Assembly: GCA_963971425.1 (NCBI GenBank)
Contig: OZ020523.1
Span: forward strand, 22,735,105 to 22,799,104
DNA: 64,000 nucleotides
Direction of reading: 5' to 3'
DNA from: Bryoerythrophyllum caledonicum
Taxonomy: Eukaryota > Streptophyta > Bryopsida > Pottiales > Pottiaceae
The translations under genes and the position numbers were made by a program. The notes beneath the pieces were generated by a model. That model ran no database searches, had not been told where the DNA came from, and was given only the letters and a program-made list of their open reading frames with translations. The first letter of the stretch is position 1. Each line of letters begins with the position of its first letter. Below, piece by piece: positions 11,699 to 22,728 of the stretch.

Positions 11699-12700
11699 CA
11701 GATCATGGTAGGCGCATCTCCACAAATAGGAAATAGAGTGGCAACTCTTACAGATCTTCAAGCTCTTATGAATAGCCTCCGAGAAGAAATTGCATTTCTA
11801 CGCAATCCAAGTAGAGAACCTCAGATTGATTTAGTGACGGAAGAAGCTAGACGTGAGATCCATAGCCTGCAACAAGAGGTTGTTCGATTGAAAGAAGCAA
11901 GACATGTGACACATATGACCTCTGTAGATAGGATTAGTATGAAAGAACCAAAAGCAAGTATGCCAGATAAGTTTGACGGAACAAGAACACATTTCCGAGG
12001 GTTTGTACAACAAGTACGGCTTTACCTACGTCTATATCCTTCTCGTTATCCGGAAGGATTTACACAGGTTGCTTTCATAGGTACTCTGTTATCGGGAAAT
12101 GCTGGCTCTTGGTTTGCTCCATTATTGGAGAAGGATTCTCCAATACTGTACAATCTAGAAGCTTTCAGGAAAGATTTACTGCTGCATTTGGAGATAGCGA
12201 TCGAGAAGGAGTGGCTGAAAGAAAGATACAACAATTGCGACAAGAATCACGTTCTGCTGCAATCTATGCTGCAGAATTTCAACAACTTACATGTGATCTT
12301 GATTGGAACGATAAGGCGTTCATGACTCAATTTCGATATGGACTGAGAGATGATGTAAAGAACTTATTGATCACCATGCCCAAGGTGGATATGTTAGAAG
12401 AACTCATATCTCAATCAATTATTTGTGACAACCGCCTTTTTGAATTACAACAAGAAAGGCGATCAGGCTGGAGAAATGATGGAACATTTGCAGCATTTTC
12501 AAAAGGTCCAGAAAATCACCTTACAGGTCCCGAACCCATACAAATTGATGCAGTACGTGTCAAATCCATTACTCCAGAAGAAAGAAAGCGACGTATGGAG
12601 GAAGGACTATGCTTGTATTGTGGTGAGCAAGACCACAGAGCTGGAAGCCGCCCCAGGAAGCAGGATCAACGCATTGTGAAGACCAGAGGCGCGATTATGC
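11699..12700 (+). mobile_element. gag region of the Ty3/gypsy fossil
   Basis: The start MERDQIMVGAS is followed by a coiled-coil-like segment rich in Glu and Leu, then a retrotransposon capsid-like segment (YPSRYPEGFTQVAFIGTLLS, GSWFAPLL) and a C-terminal stretch with a degraded zinc-knuckle motif starting CLYCGEQDH. In this family the product packages the element RNA. It is a decayed fossil and makes no intact protein. Confidence 0.8.
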
Positions 12701-12749
12701 AGGAAAACGAAGATGCCCAGCCACAACAGGAACCGTGCGGCTGGACAAT

Positions 12750-12929
12750 TCAATACCACAACAAAAATCAGGTTCTACTCTTTCTGCCCAGCCTGCTAGT
12801 TGTTTTACAATCCCTTTGTCGTTCGGTCCTCAGAAAATCAAAACCCTAGCATTATTAGATTCAGGGGCATCTGCTTGTTTCTCAGACGAAGAATTTGCTA
12901 AGCGTCATAAGATCCCTCTAATACTAAAA
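12750..12929 (+). mobile_element. Protease part of the Ty3/gypsy fossil
   Basis: The segment contains the retropepsin active-site motif LLDSGASA preceded by a hydrophobic strand, as expected between gag and RT in Ty3 elements. It stops at the start of the inverted integrase copy. Confidence 0.78.
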
Positions 12930-13957
12930 TCCTATCTAGGACAAATTAACTACACCGACTATGAATCATGGTGGTGTTCTCTCCCCCTTTTTATTCTCCT
13001 GGGTGGACAAGCGTCAGAGAGAAGCTATCGTAGGGATGGTTTAGGCTTATGAGGATATCGTTGATGAAATTCCTGTACCTTTTCCAGCGCGTTTGCAAGA
13101 TTTTTGGCATCCTCCCACGTTCTTTCATTGATGTCGTAGCCACTCCAATGCACAAAATACTCCAAGTTTCCCCTTCTGCGCCGTGAATCTAGTACCTTTT
13201 CTACCTCGTATTCCTCGTGGTTCTCAATTTCGATACTAGGTGGCGGGCCTTGCACTCTTCCAGGGAAAGTTGACTCTCGATAAGGTTCCAACAAAGACAC
13301 GTGGAAGACTGGATGTACCTTCATAGCAGATGGTAACTCTAGCCGGTACGCCACTGGATTGATTTGCTTCTGGATAACAAATGGTCCCAATCTTCGATAG
13401 TCCAACTTATCATACGGTCGCTTGGTCTTGATGTTCCGTCGAAGTAGCCATACCTTATCTCCAATCTTGAAAGTAGGTGCCTCATTCCAAAATTTATCTG
13501 CGGACGCCTTGTAAGACTCTTGGGCAGTCTGCAATTGAAGTCTCAACGTAGCTTGAAGCTCCGATAGCTGCTTCGCAAAGCCTTCCGCTGCCGGGTTGGT
13601 ATTGGTTACTGGATTTAACAAATCGAGCTTCGGATGGTATCCATAATTGGCAAAGAATGGTGTTTGTTGAGTCGACGCATGAAGGGTGTTGTTGTAGGCA
13701 AACTCGGCAAATGGTAGATATGCGGTCCAATCGTCTTGCTGGTAGTTGATGGTGCAGCGTAGATACTGCTCCAAGACTTGATTCACCCGTTCCGTCTGAC
13801 CGTCGGTTTGAGGATGAAAAGCCGAAGAAAGCTTGATATCCACCTTCAATATCTCAAAAAGAGATCTCCAGAACTTGGAGACGAACTGAGTTCCTCGATC
13901 CGACACGATATCATCTGGCAAGCCATGATAACGATATATATTATCAAGAAAGAATTT
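12930..13957 (-). repeat. Inverted internal copy of the element's own integrase end
   Basis: This 1-kb segment is the reverse complement of about 15195-16222, including the integrase C-terminal half, the chromodomain and the non-coding DNA after it, with very few differences. It lies between the protease and the remaining RT/RNase H part. The near-identity suggests a recent rearrangement, either during reverse transcription or by recombination with a second copy. Confidence 0.9.
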
Positions 13958-14705
13958 CGAAGATGGACTCCAAGAACGTGGAAGCAATTGTATCCTGGGA
14001 GGTTCCGAAGACAGTTTGAGATGTACAATGTTTTCTTGGATTTGCTAACTTCTATCGGATCATCATCAAGAACTATTCTCGAATTACTGCACCACTCACT
14101 GGGTTGACTTGTAAGGACAAGCTCGAATAGAGACCTCAAGCGGAAAAGGCATTCCAAGATCTCAAGGCGGCGTTTACTATGGCTCCAATCTTGGTACATC
14201 CTGACTTTGCAAAGGCCTTCTATTTGGAGACCGATGCTTCTGATTCTGCTTTGGGAGCTGTACTTTCACAGATGGGCGTAGACGAGAAACTTCATCCAGT
14301 TGCGTTTTATTCCCGGAAATTCTGCCACTGAAATCAACTACGAAATCCACGATAAGGAACTCCTTGCTATAGTGGATTCCTTCCAAGAGTGGCGACACTT
14401 TCTCGAAGGCGCTGCGCATCTGGTGACCGTATACACGGATCACAAGAATTTGGAGTACTTTATGTCGGCTCGAGTCCTGAATCGACGTCAAGCTCGGTGG
14501 AATATGTCGCTGTCGCGATTTGACTTTGTTATTACCTATCGGCCCGGGAAGCACCAAGGACTATCCGATGCATTATCGAGGAGATCGTATCTTGCACCCA
14601 AGGCTGGAGAAGCAGCATTTGATCAACAATGCACCACATTGTTGAAACCAGAGCATTTTAGAATTTGTAGTGTTGTCGTGCCAATTGATACGGACTTCCT
14701 CGACT
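13958..14705 (+). mobile_element. RT C-terminal part and RNase H of the Ty3/gypsy fossil
   Basis: Recognisable RT thumb sequence ([11 protein letters not shown]-like) is followed by RNase H with [25 protein letters not shown] and the terminal GKHQGLSDALSRR. The order and motifs are typical of Ty3/gypsy. It is decayed. Confidence 0.82.
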
Positions 14706-14779
14706 AAGTACGGACTGCAACAATTGAAGATTCTGTAGCTCTTAAGATCAAGAAGCGTGTCGATAATGACAAGTTCAAG

Positions 14780-16126
14780 GTGGAGAGAGATCTTTTGTAT
14801 TTTGAAGAGCGACTGTATATTCCAAGGGGACCAACACAACTTCGAGTTCTCCAATCTCGCCACAACTTTCCAACAGCAGGACATTTTGGATACAACAAGA
14901 CATTGGAGCTTATTTCGCGAGACTTTTGGTGGCCCCAAATGTCGAAGGATGTGAAGGAGTTTGTCCTCTCTTGTGATATTTGTTCAAGGTCCAAGATCCC
15001 TCGACATCGCCCTTATGGACTTCTGCAGCCATTGCCTATTCCGCATCGACCATGGTCTTTAGTTTCCATAGACTTCATTACGGACCTGCCGCCTTCAAAT
15101 TCGATCGACAACATCCTTGTTGTGGTGGATCGGCTCACAAAGATGGCACACTTTATTCCCTGCAAGAAGACATCATCAAGCGAGGATACAGTAAGATTCT
15201 TTCTTGATAATATATATCGTTATCATGGCTTGCCAGATGATATCGTGTCGGATCGAGGAACTCAGTTCGTCTCCACGTTCTGGAGATCTCTTTTTGAGAT
15301 ATTGAAGGTGGATATCAAGCTTTCTTCGGCTTTTCATCCTCAAACCGACGGTCAGACGGAACGGGTGAATCAAGTCTTGGAGCAGTATCTACGCTGCACC
15401 ATCAACTACCAGCAAGACGATTGGACCGCATATCTACCATTTGCCGAGTTTGCCTACAACAACACCCTTCATGCGTCGACTCAACAAACACCATTCTTTG
15501 CCAATTATGGATACCATCCGAAGCTCGATTTGTTAAATCCAGTAACCAATACCAACCCGGCAGCGGAAGGCTTTGCGAAGCAGCTATCGGAGCTTCAAGC
15601 TACGTTGAGACTTCAATTGCAGACTGCCCAAGAGTCTTACAAGGCGTCCGCAGATAAATTTTGGAATGAGGCACCTACTTTCAAGATTGGAGATAAAGTA
15701 TGGCTACTTCGATGGAACATCAAGACCAAGCGACCGTATGATAAGTTGGACTATCGAAGATTGGGACCATTTGTTATCCAGAAGCAAATCAATCCAGTGG
15801 CGTACCGGCTAGAGTTACCATCTGCTATGAAGGTACATCCAGTCTTCCACGTGTCTTTGTTGGAACCTTATCGAGAGTCAACTTTCCCTGGAAGAGTGCA
15901 AGGCCCGCCACCTAGTATCGAAATTGAGAACCACGAGGAATACGAGGTAGAAAAGGTACTAGATTCACGGCGCAGAAGGGGAAACTTGGAGTATTTTGTG
16001 CATTGGAGTGGCTACGACATCAATGAAAGAACGTGGGAGGATGCCAAAAATCTTGCAAACGCGCCGGAAAAGGTACAGGAATTTCATCAACGATATCCTC
16101 ATAAGCCTAAACCATCCCTACGATAG
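14780..16126 (+). mobile_element. Integrase with chromodomain, Ty3/gypsy fossil
   Basis: A long open segment with the zinc-binding HHCC region (RHNFPTAGHFGYNKT ... CDICSRSK) and the catalytic core (SIDFITDLP, VSDRGTQFVS, PQTDGQTERVNQVLEQYLR). These are followed by the GPF/Y-like module (LGPFVIQKQINPVAYRLELP) and a chromodomain (YEVEKVLDSRR ... YFVHWSGYDINERTWED). In living chromoviruses the chromodomain steers insertion to marked chromatin. It belongs to a broken element. Confidence 0.92.
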
Positions 16127-16658
16127 CTTCTCTCTGACGCTTGTCCACCCAGGAGAATAAAAAGGGGGAGAGAACACCACCATGATTCATAGTCGGTGTA
16201 GTTAATTTGTCCTAGATAGGATTTTTCCAGTAGTAATAGTTTGGTCTTCAGTCATGGATAGTCAAGAGATAGACAACATGCCAGTCATACCATCTTAACC
16301 GACGAATTCTCGAAGACGACCCCAAGATGAAGAACCGCCCGCACCACGACGCCGACGGAGGTTTCCGAGTAACCGATCGCTGGCGATTGTTTTTGAGGTC
16401 GAGCCTGCTTTCAATGGTCTGCCAGAAGGTGTGTTTGCAGGACAATTCCATAATGAAGACACGGAAGTTCATCCTTGGTCTGAAGTGGAAGGCGTGGGCC
16501 ACTATCGTTGGCTTCTAGGGTCAATGAACCACTTGCCTCATGAACAACAATTGGAGTTTATTGCAGATGTCATGCGGCAGATCTTCATCTTCCTGCGTTG
16601 GTACTGACTGACAACAGCGTTGCTTCTCAGAGACCTCGAAGCTAAAAGAGGAGGTGAT

Positions 16659-17016
16659 GTTAGGGACATAGTCCGTAGAACCTTCTGGAACCTTCCAGAA
16701 GATTCTTGGAACTCTTAGAACCTTCTAGCATCTTGGTAGTTAGCGGAAGCCTCTCGAGAAGCTTCTAGTTGATAGCGGTTGGTGGAAGTTGCTCGAGAAG
16801 CTTCCTATGTTAGCGGAAGCCTCTCGAGAAGCTTTCTAGACTAGCATATATATTGGGGTCGAGGCTGAAGGGTTTTTCAGTCTCGACAACACATCTCTAG
16901 GAGCTATAGCTCACCTCTCTAGTATTGTTCTTGTACTCGTCTGATTAATCTAGTTCTTGTCAGTTCCTCCAGAACTTCTTGTTTAGATTTCTAGTCTGTA
17001 TTCCGTGTCCCTGACA
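16659..17016 (+). repeat. 3' LTR
   Basis: 358 bp, TG...CA, preceded by a polypurine tract and followed by the CACTA target duplication. It differs from the 5' LTR by about four substitutions and one short indel. Confidence 0.93.
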
Positions 17017-17179
17017 CACTATCAGTAGGAGACAAACCAAATAAGATAGTAGAGTCTAGAAAGAGGGCATGTGTAGGGTGGTTACAACAAATGGCCATGA
17101 GAGCAATAGAACTAGTTGCTACAATTAGAATAGTTAAGCATCAATTCAGTTGAGAATACAATACTTTAACCATCAATTT

Positions 17180-18168
17180 AGAATTAGTTGAAACTTAAAA
17201 GTATTGGACAATTGACAATAATATACCACATACCACTGTCATGCTTGGATACTTCCATATCCAATAACATGGCACATCCTCTATCTTTCATAGTTGGCGT
17301 ACAAAGCTGCATGTTGTTGCCCTCTTTTGGTGCCTTCTGTACCTACCAACATGGCATATCTTACAATCACATTAGACTTATTTAAAAAGCAAGCGTGGAA
17401 TTTAACACGGTCAATTTTTTGTAATGTACATGTAATTTGTAAGGTGTTGGTGTAAAACTATCTCTTCTTTTACATTGATGTAGTCACTTTTCTACCATGT
17501 GACATGGATTGGAAGGTATGTAATAAATGTATAAAGAATTTTTATATCCAATCATTCATAATTAATGAGATAATCATGTATTTTGAAGGAAGTTGAAGTA
17601 TGGTTCCTTTTATGTAAATAAGTGAGGCCACGTCAAACATAAAGTGATGTCCAGTCATGTAAAAATCCTTGTCATATTTGTAACAGATGATTGCAACATT
17701 GAATTTGACAATTTGTCAGATTGCATTCATACCTAGCATTTCAAATCAAGGACAACAAAATCTACCTACATCTCTTGAGAAAATAAATACCTAAATAAAG
17801 AAACATAATATCTAAAAATGATGGAGTTATTTTTTAAATAAGAAACAAAGTCATTCATCCATGCAATATAAAAGCATATCTATAATTACATCAGGCATAT
17901 ATTTCCAAATATAAAAAATATTTATAATATTGTGTATATTTTTGGTATAGTATAACAATAGATCTTTAATCATCTAAAAACAAATTGACCAATTTCAAAC
18001 AATGTTAGTGTTCTTTCTTCAATTTAAAAGAAAAACAATATCTAGTCAAATGAAGAAATCATTCTATAGATCCTAATCACAATATTAAAAAAAAATCAAA
18101 ACTTGATTTATATTCACCTTGGTGCAAATGAAAAATCAATATTCCAATCACCAAAATATCATGTTCAA
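17180..18168 (+). repeat. R-A repeat copy 2, left part
   Basis: It matches 6380-7730 of copy 1 and the later half of copy 3 (tatccaataacatggcacatcct, acatggcatatcttaca, ccttggtgcaaatg, each split or varied slightly). It is interrupted at 18169 by the foldback element and resumes at 19467. The 160 bp before it (17022-17179) shows nothing recognisable. Confidence 0.68.
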
Positions 18169-18170
18169 TA

Positions 18171-19464
18171 GGATGACATTCAAATTGGCGTTTTGGCAAT
18201 TCTAGGGATAGCGTCCTACACTGTCCCTCATGAAGGCTGAAAAATTGTAGTTATACCATATAATTTTGGGGACAATATCATCTTTATGTTGAAAACATGC
18301 GTACCAAATTTCAAGTCTAGGAGATTTATACATAAACAGATATGCAAGCTTTACCAACATGGGGTAGCTGTGAGAAAAGTTTCACTGCTACCAGCTTTGA
18401 CACCCTCCCAAGGACTAAGGGAAAAAAAAATTTCCCATGAAATTTTTGGAGTGTAAACTTCTTTATGTAGATTACATATGTAAATAATTTCTAGTCCAAA
18501 AGATCCACACAAAAAAATAATATTCCAAATCTACCAACATGTGTAGAAATATTTCACTCTTGGCCAACTTTGGCACACTCCCAAGGATTGAATATTTTTT
18601 TTTCCCATGAAATTCTTGGCACAAAACTATCTCCATGTCAAATACATATGTGCCAAATTTTGAACGGTGATTTATACACATAACAAAATATTTTTGAAAT
18701 CTACCAACATGTGTACTTGTGAGAAACATTTCACTGCTGCCAAATTTGACACCTTCCCAAGGATTAAATTTTTATTTTTTCCCATGAGATTTTGGACATG
18801 AGACCACATCTATGTTGATTATACGTGCGCTTAGTTTCAAGTCCAAAAGATCTACAAAAGAAAAGAAAAAAATCTAAATCTACCAACATGTGCAGTGGAG
18901 AGAAACAATCAGGAAAACCATTTCACTATTGCCAATTTCGGCACCCTCCCTAGGTCTGAAAATTTGTTAATTGACCGTGAAATTTTTGGAACAAGACCAC
19001 CTCTATGTTGATAACATGTGTGCCAAAATTCAAGGCCAGAAGCTGAATACAAAATACCATCTACAAAGTCTACCAACATATGTAGCTATGAGAAACAATT
19101 TTGAATATCTTTTTTTGTATTCATCATGTGGCCTTGAATTTTGGCACACTTGTTACAAACGTAGAGGTGATCTTGTGCCATAAATTTCACGGTGTATTAA
19201 AAAAAATCAACCTTAAGGAGGGTGTCAAAGTTGGCAGCTGTGAATGGCTTACAACTACACATGTTGGTAGATTTTGAATATCTTTTTCTATATTCATCTT
19301 CTGGCTCTGATATTTTGCCCACATTTTTTCAATGTAGGAATGATCTTGTGCCTAAAATTTCATGGTAAAATGACAATTTTTGAGCCCTCAAGAGGGCGTC
19401 AAAGTTGGCAGCAGTGTGGGACATTGTCCCTTTAATTGCCAAAACACCAATTTGAATGTCACCC
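18171..19464. mobile_element. Foldback element with satellite-like inverted arms, TA-flanked
   Basis: The outer ends are inverted copies: ggatgacattcaaattgg on the left, ccaatttgaatgtcaccc on the right, followed inward by gttttggcaatt and its complement. TA lies directly outside each end (18169-18170, 19465-19466). Inside, five head-to-tail units of about 170-200 bp run forward (anchors near 18286, 18465, 18635, 18812 and 19015). From about 19100 the units run backward, so much of the element folds on itself. No coding sequence is present. Copy 1 of R-A (7681-7745) shows the same flanking sequence without the element, which proves a discrete insertion. Confidence 0.85.
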
Positions 19465-19466
19465 TA

Positions 19467-19765
19467 CTGTACAAAAGAATTGCATAGATAGCAAAAATGA
19501 TCAGATGTATTATCATAAGCAAAAGTACAAAAAGAATATCATTGTTTTCATTCTTAATCAAATTCCATTTTCACATTTTTTAAAGAAGAATTTTGATGTC
19601 CTATTCGAACATGATAAGGTTCAAATATATCAAAATGATCTCCACATGAAAGATGTTAATTGAAGAATATTAAATCCAAAAGGTGTAAGTCTTGCTAAGT
19701 TTGATACATTCCTTTATATTCTACAGAGTAAAATATGTACAGTTCCCGACTGACGTTCAAGGGTT
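19467..19765 (+). repeat. R-A copy 2, right part, then F3 repeat
   Basis: Up to about 19560 it continues R-A (ctgtacaaaagaattgcata, aaaaatgatcag). From about 19605 it is the F3 sequence (aaggtgtaagtcttgctaa ... aagggttaaaac), also seen at 23168-23390 and 40260-40453 and faintly at 52470-52570. It ends in gggttaa, suggesting relation to TTAA-flanked elements. Confidence 0.55.
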
Positions 19766-20253
19766 AAAACTATCGATGAAGCTAGTCACACATTCTTGTA
19801 ATCCATACGCCCACGTACGTTATGTGCATATAATCCTCACGTCCAGGCGCACTCGTGATAACCCGGACGTGCAGTGGAGTGCCAGCGTCGATAGACCATC
19901 CGTCGCCAGACTTGGTCGCCATGTGCACATTGTCACAACTTCCTGATTGCATTACTCTAAAAAATGGTGTTTAGTAAGTGCACAGCACAAACACGTCACC
20001 ATGTAATTACACAGTGAGCTCATAATTTTGCAGCAGATTTTTCGTGTGAATCGGTGTACTTCGGAGCCTGTCTCCATCGCCTGCGCTAAGTAGTACTCCG
20101 GAGCTCGACAGGCTGATCCTGCACGCCTCCTTTCCTGATCATAGAGTTAGAGGAGGAGTTAGTACCACTGCTGTCAAGGCTGGACGTAATAATGCGGGCC
20201 CCATGATCTGATAGACGTTCCTTCTCCCGTCTGAGTTAATGTTACACAATGTA
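19766..20253. other. Upstream region of the B3 gene
   Basis: It is more GC-rich than the repeats around it. No gene, TIR or array is seen. It probably contains distal promoter sequence of the B3 gene, but I recognise no specific element. Confidence 0.45.
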
Positions 20254-20316
20254 ACCAGTAATTAACAACACCTACTCCTCATTCGAAATGAGGAGTAGGT
20301 GTTGTTAACTACTGGT
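20254..20316. repeat. 30-bp near-perfect hairpin, 3-nt loop
   Basis: The left arm (20254-20283, accagtaattaacaacacc...) and right arm (20287-20316) are reverse complements over 30 bp with a single mismatch, around the loop cga. It lies about 230 bp upstream of the B3 start codon, so it is in the promoter or 5' leader. It does not look like a bacterial terminator or a tRNA. Confidence 0.85.
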
Positions 20317-20542
20317 TTTTATTACCATCTGTCTCTTTCACATCCAAAAATTAATTAGTCGAGAGCCAAAAGCTGCAGCTGGAGCGTCTGTATGTATGTG
20401 GAGAGTTCAGCTTGCCGTATTAGTTTTCGGTCAGGTTGCGCGGAGAGAGCTTGTTGAGTGAAGAGGTTGTCGAGTTTCTGTCTGGCCAAGTTGTGTGCAG
20501 CAGCGAGGGTGGTTTTTCGCTGTAACTTGCTTGCAGTTCGGC

Positions 20543-22585
20543 ATGGCGATGCACATGAATGACCAGGCGAGTGAGGAGGAATGTCATGAGGAGAGATCTC
20601 GGCCGCCGTGCTTCTGCAAGGCGGTCAGCGAGTATAGCATGGAAGGGGTACCATTCGGTTCGATGGTGAGTGGATATGGATTTTCTTGAAGCAAGAGGGT
20701 GTTATTTGTTCCTGACGAGATGGTAACTTAAGTGTTTTGTTTGTGTGCAGGAAGTGCCGCCGGAGTTTGTGCGGAGCTACTTGCCGCACGTGGACTGGAT
20801 GCGCACGGTGCTGCAGAACGCGGGGGGTGAGACGTGGCCGGTTCAGTACGTGGCGGAGCACGGGTTCGTGAAAGGGTGGGCTGAGTTCGCGACGGGCAAC
20901 GCGCTTGCCGTCGGCGACACGCTCGTGTTCTTGTTCGAAGAGGAGGCGAAGAACTTCGTGGTGCAAGTGTTTAACAAGTCGGGGTGCGAGAAGGGGACCC
21001 GGCAACGCAGAGATCTGTCTCCACCTCCAATCAGGCCCGAACAAGATCCGTCGGGACAGCAGGGCGAGATCTGCAAGTTGCAGAGCCGGAGTGCGCCATC
21101 TCGAACTCAGGCTGGTCCCAGAAATGTCGAGAAGGTCAGTGATCTTCCGAGCCATGGCTAGGTCTTCGAATCCGAGCTTGAATGGAGCTTCCTGAATCGT
21201 GTTCTTGAATGCATCTTGATCGTGTCTGTGCTTGAATGGAGCTTCATCATGTGAGTTCATGGACAGAGCTTGGTCGTGTTTGCTTGAAACGAGCCTGCTC
21301 GTTTGCGGCGAATGGAGCTTGAACGTCATCGTGTGTGTACGTGCTTGTTCACGGAGCTTGATCGCGTACTGATCATTTGCAGGCCATGAGAAAGAGATGC
21401 GATTCAGCATGGAGGAATTCACGGGCGCAGAAGCAGGCGCGCGCGCTGGTGACAAAAGCCAGGCTGCGGAAGATGAACTCCACTCCGCCGAAGGAGCAGC
21501 AGCAGCAGCGCAAGAAGAAAAAGCAGAGCGCCGGGGAGAGCGACGACGGCGAGAGCGGGCTCGATGCTGGCTTGGGGTACCACGACGAGGGCGACGGCGG
21601 CCGATCAAGCTACGACAGCTTCTGCTCGGACGACACTGAGGCCGCGGCCGACCTGCGCGCGTTCGCCGAGTCCGGCTTGAACCACAGGCCCTTCCGCCAC
21701 GACAACGTCGACGTCCCGCCGCCGCGCAGGCCCGGACGCCCACGCAAGATACCGCCGCAAGACTCCAGCGCTGTCTTGACGGCGAAGCGGAAGCGCGGGC
21801 GCCCACTCAAGCAGCAGGCCCTCGAGGCCTCGTCTGATCTCACGTCGATCCCGCACCCGGACATCTTCGTATCGCGCCGCCGCAAGGTGACGCAGGCGGA
21901 GCGCGAGCTCGCTCTCAACTCCGCCTACCAGCTCGCCTCGCAGCTCCACGCCTCCACTACATGCATCCTCGTCATGCGCCAGTCATTCGTCTACCAAAAC
22001 TTCGACCTGGTAAGAGTCCTCTGCTCCGCGTCAACAAGCTTTTGTAAGTGGATTCTCTCACCAACTCTCTCTCTCGTACTCTGACAGTGCGTGCCGCGCC
22101 TGTTCGCGAAGCGGTACATGCCGGACACGAACCGCGAGGTGGCGCTGCTGGACAGCGCCTGGAACGCGTGGTTCGGCGCGTGGAACGTGAACCACAAGTA
22201 CATCTCCGGCGGCGGGTGGCGCAACTTCGCGCTGGAGCACTGCCTGGAGGAGGATGACGCGCTCGTGCTGGAGATTGTGGAAGTCGACCCGCAAGTGATC
22301 ACCCTCAAGGTGCACCTGTTCCCGGTGGTGCCCGTGCCGGAGGGCGTCACCGGGTGGCACTCGCATGTGTGCCCTCCGGACGCCTACTTCGCCTGCAGCG
22401 AGGAGTGGAACTCGACGGGCGTCCCCGTCGACCCCAATGTCCTGCGCCCCGTGGGCATCATCCCGCCGCGCGGGCAGCGCCCCCGAAAGCGTCGCGTCGG
22501 TCGCAAGCACGTCTACGCGAGCTCGGATTCATCAGACAATGTGTTCACGGCGTCGTCTTCTGGCTCGTCCGTTGAATTCGACTGA
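20543..22585 (+). CDS. B3-AT-hook-B3 DNA-binding protein (REM-like)
   Basis: Four exons, 20543-20665, 20751-21134, 21383-22009 and 22088-22585, join with GT-AG borders, all phase 0, into 543 residues. The first B3 domain spans about residues 21-116 (FCKAVSEYSMEGVPFGSM, EVPPEFVRSYLPH, KGWAEFATGNALAVGDTLVF, VVQVFN). The second spans about 361-459 (CILVMRQSFVYQNFDL, CVPRLFAKRYM, GGWRNFALEHCLEEDDALV, TLKVHLF). The linker has a basic QQRKKKKQ, an acidic patch and two AT-hook-like motifs, RRPGRPRK (about 284-291) and KRKRGRPLKQ (about 304-313). B3 domains are plant DNA-binding folds; AT-hooks bind the minor groove of AT-rich DNA, so a nuclear transcription or chromatin role is inferred. An intron splits both B3 domains at the corresponding place. 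The exon 2 donor (gagaag|gtcagt, 21134) is the least certain border. An in-frame upstream Met at 20495 is possible. Confidence 0.85.
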
Positions 22586-22728
22586 TCAAATTCTTCAATC
22601 AAATTCCTTGTTTTCTCAACCTCATACCTACTTCTTTTTTTAAACTTATTCGGCACTGTAACACTTGTTTCTAGAGTTTGTTGTTTTAGTTGGTTGCAGT
22701 GAATATTTTGACTCGTCCTCATCTGAAG

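Larger units (their letters stand above)
11057..17016 (+). mobile_element. Ty3/gypsy LTR retroelement fossil (chromovirus), broken
   Basis: Two LTRs (11057-11426 and 16659-17016), each starting TGTTAG and ending CTGACA, enclose gag, protease, RT/RNase H and integrase parts in the Ty3 order. The 5-bp duplication CACTA lies at 11052-11056 and 17017-17021. A purine-rich tract (aaaagaggaggtga) precedes the 3' LTR. A primer-site-like block (gatatcagagctag) lies about 20 bp after the 5' LTR and recurs twice downstream. The integrase ends in a chromodomain, which places it among the chromoviruses. The LTRs differ at only about four aligned positions plus one short indel, so the insertion is young. 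The copy is broken, with several breaks, and it contains an inverted second copy of its own integrase end. Confidence 0.93.

Noticed and set aside
13025-13987. A second, minus-strand retroelement insertion
   Set aside because: It has no LTRs or flanking duplication of its own and is the near-identical reverse copy of 15195-16222.
11052-17021. CACTA at both ends taken as a CACTA transposon
   Set aside because: CACTA is the 5-bp target duplication outside two TG...CA LTRs; the contents are Ty3/gypsy.
20625-21806. 393-codon open frame on the minus strand
   Set aside because: It is antisense to exons 2-3 of the B3 gene and has only Arg/Ser/Ala-rich low-complexity sequence from GC-rich codons.
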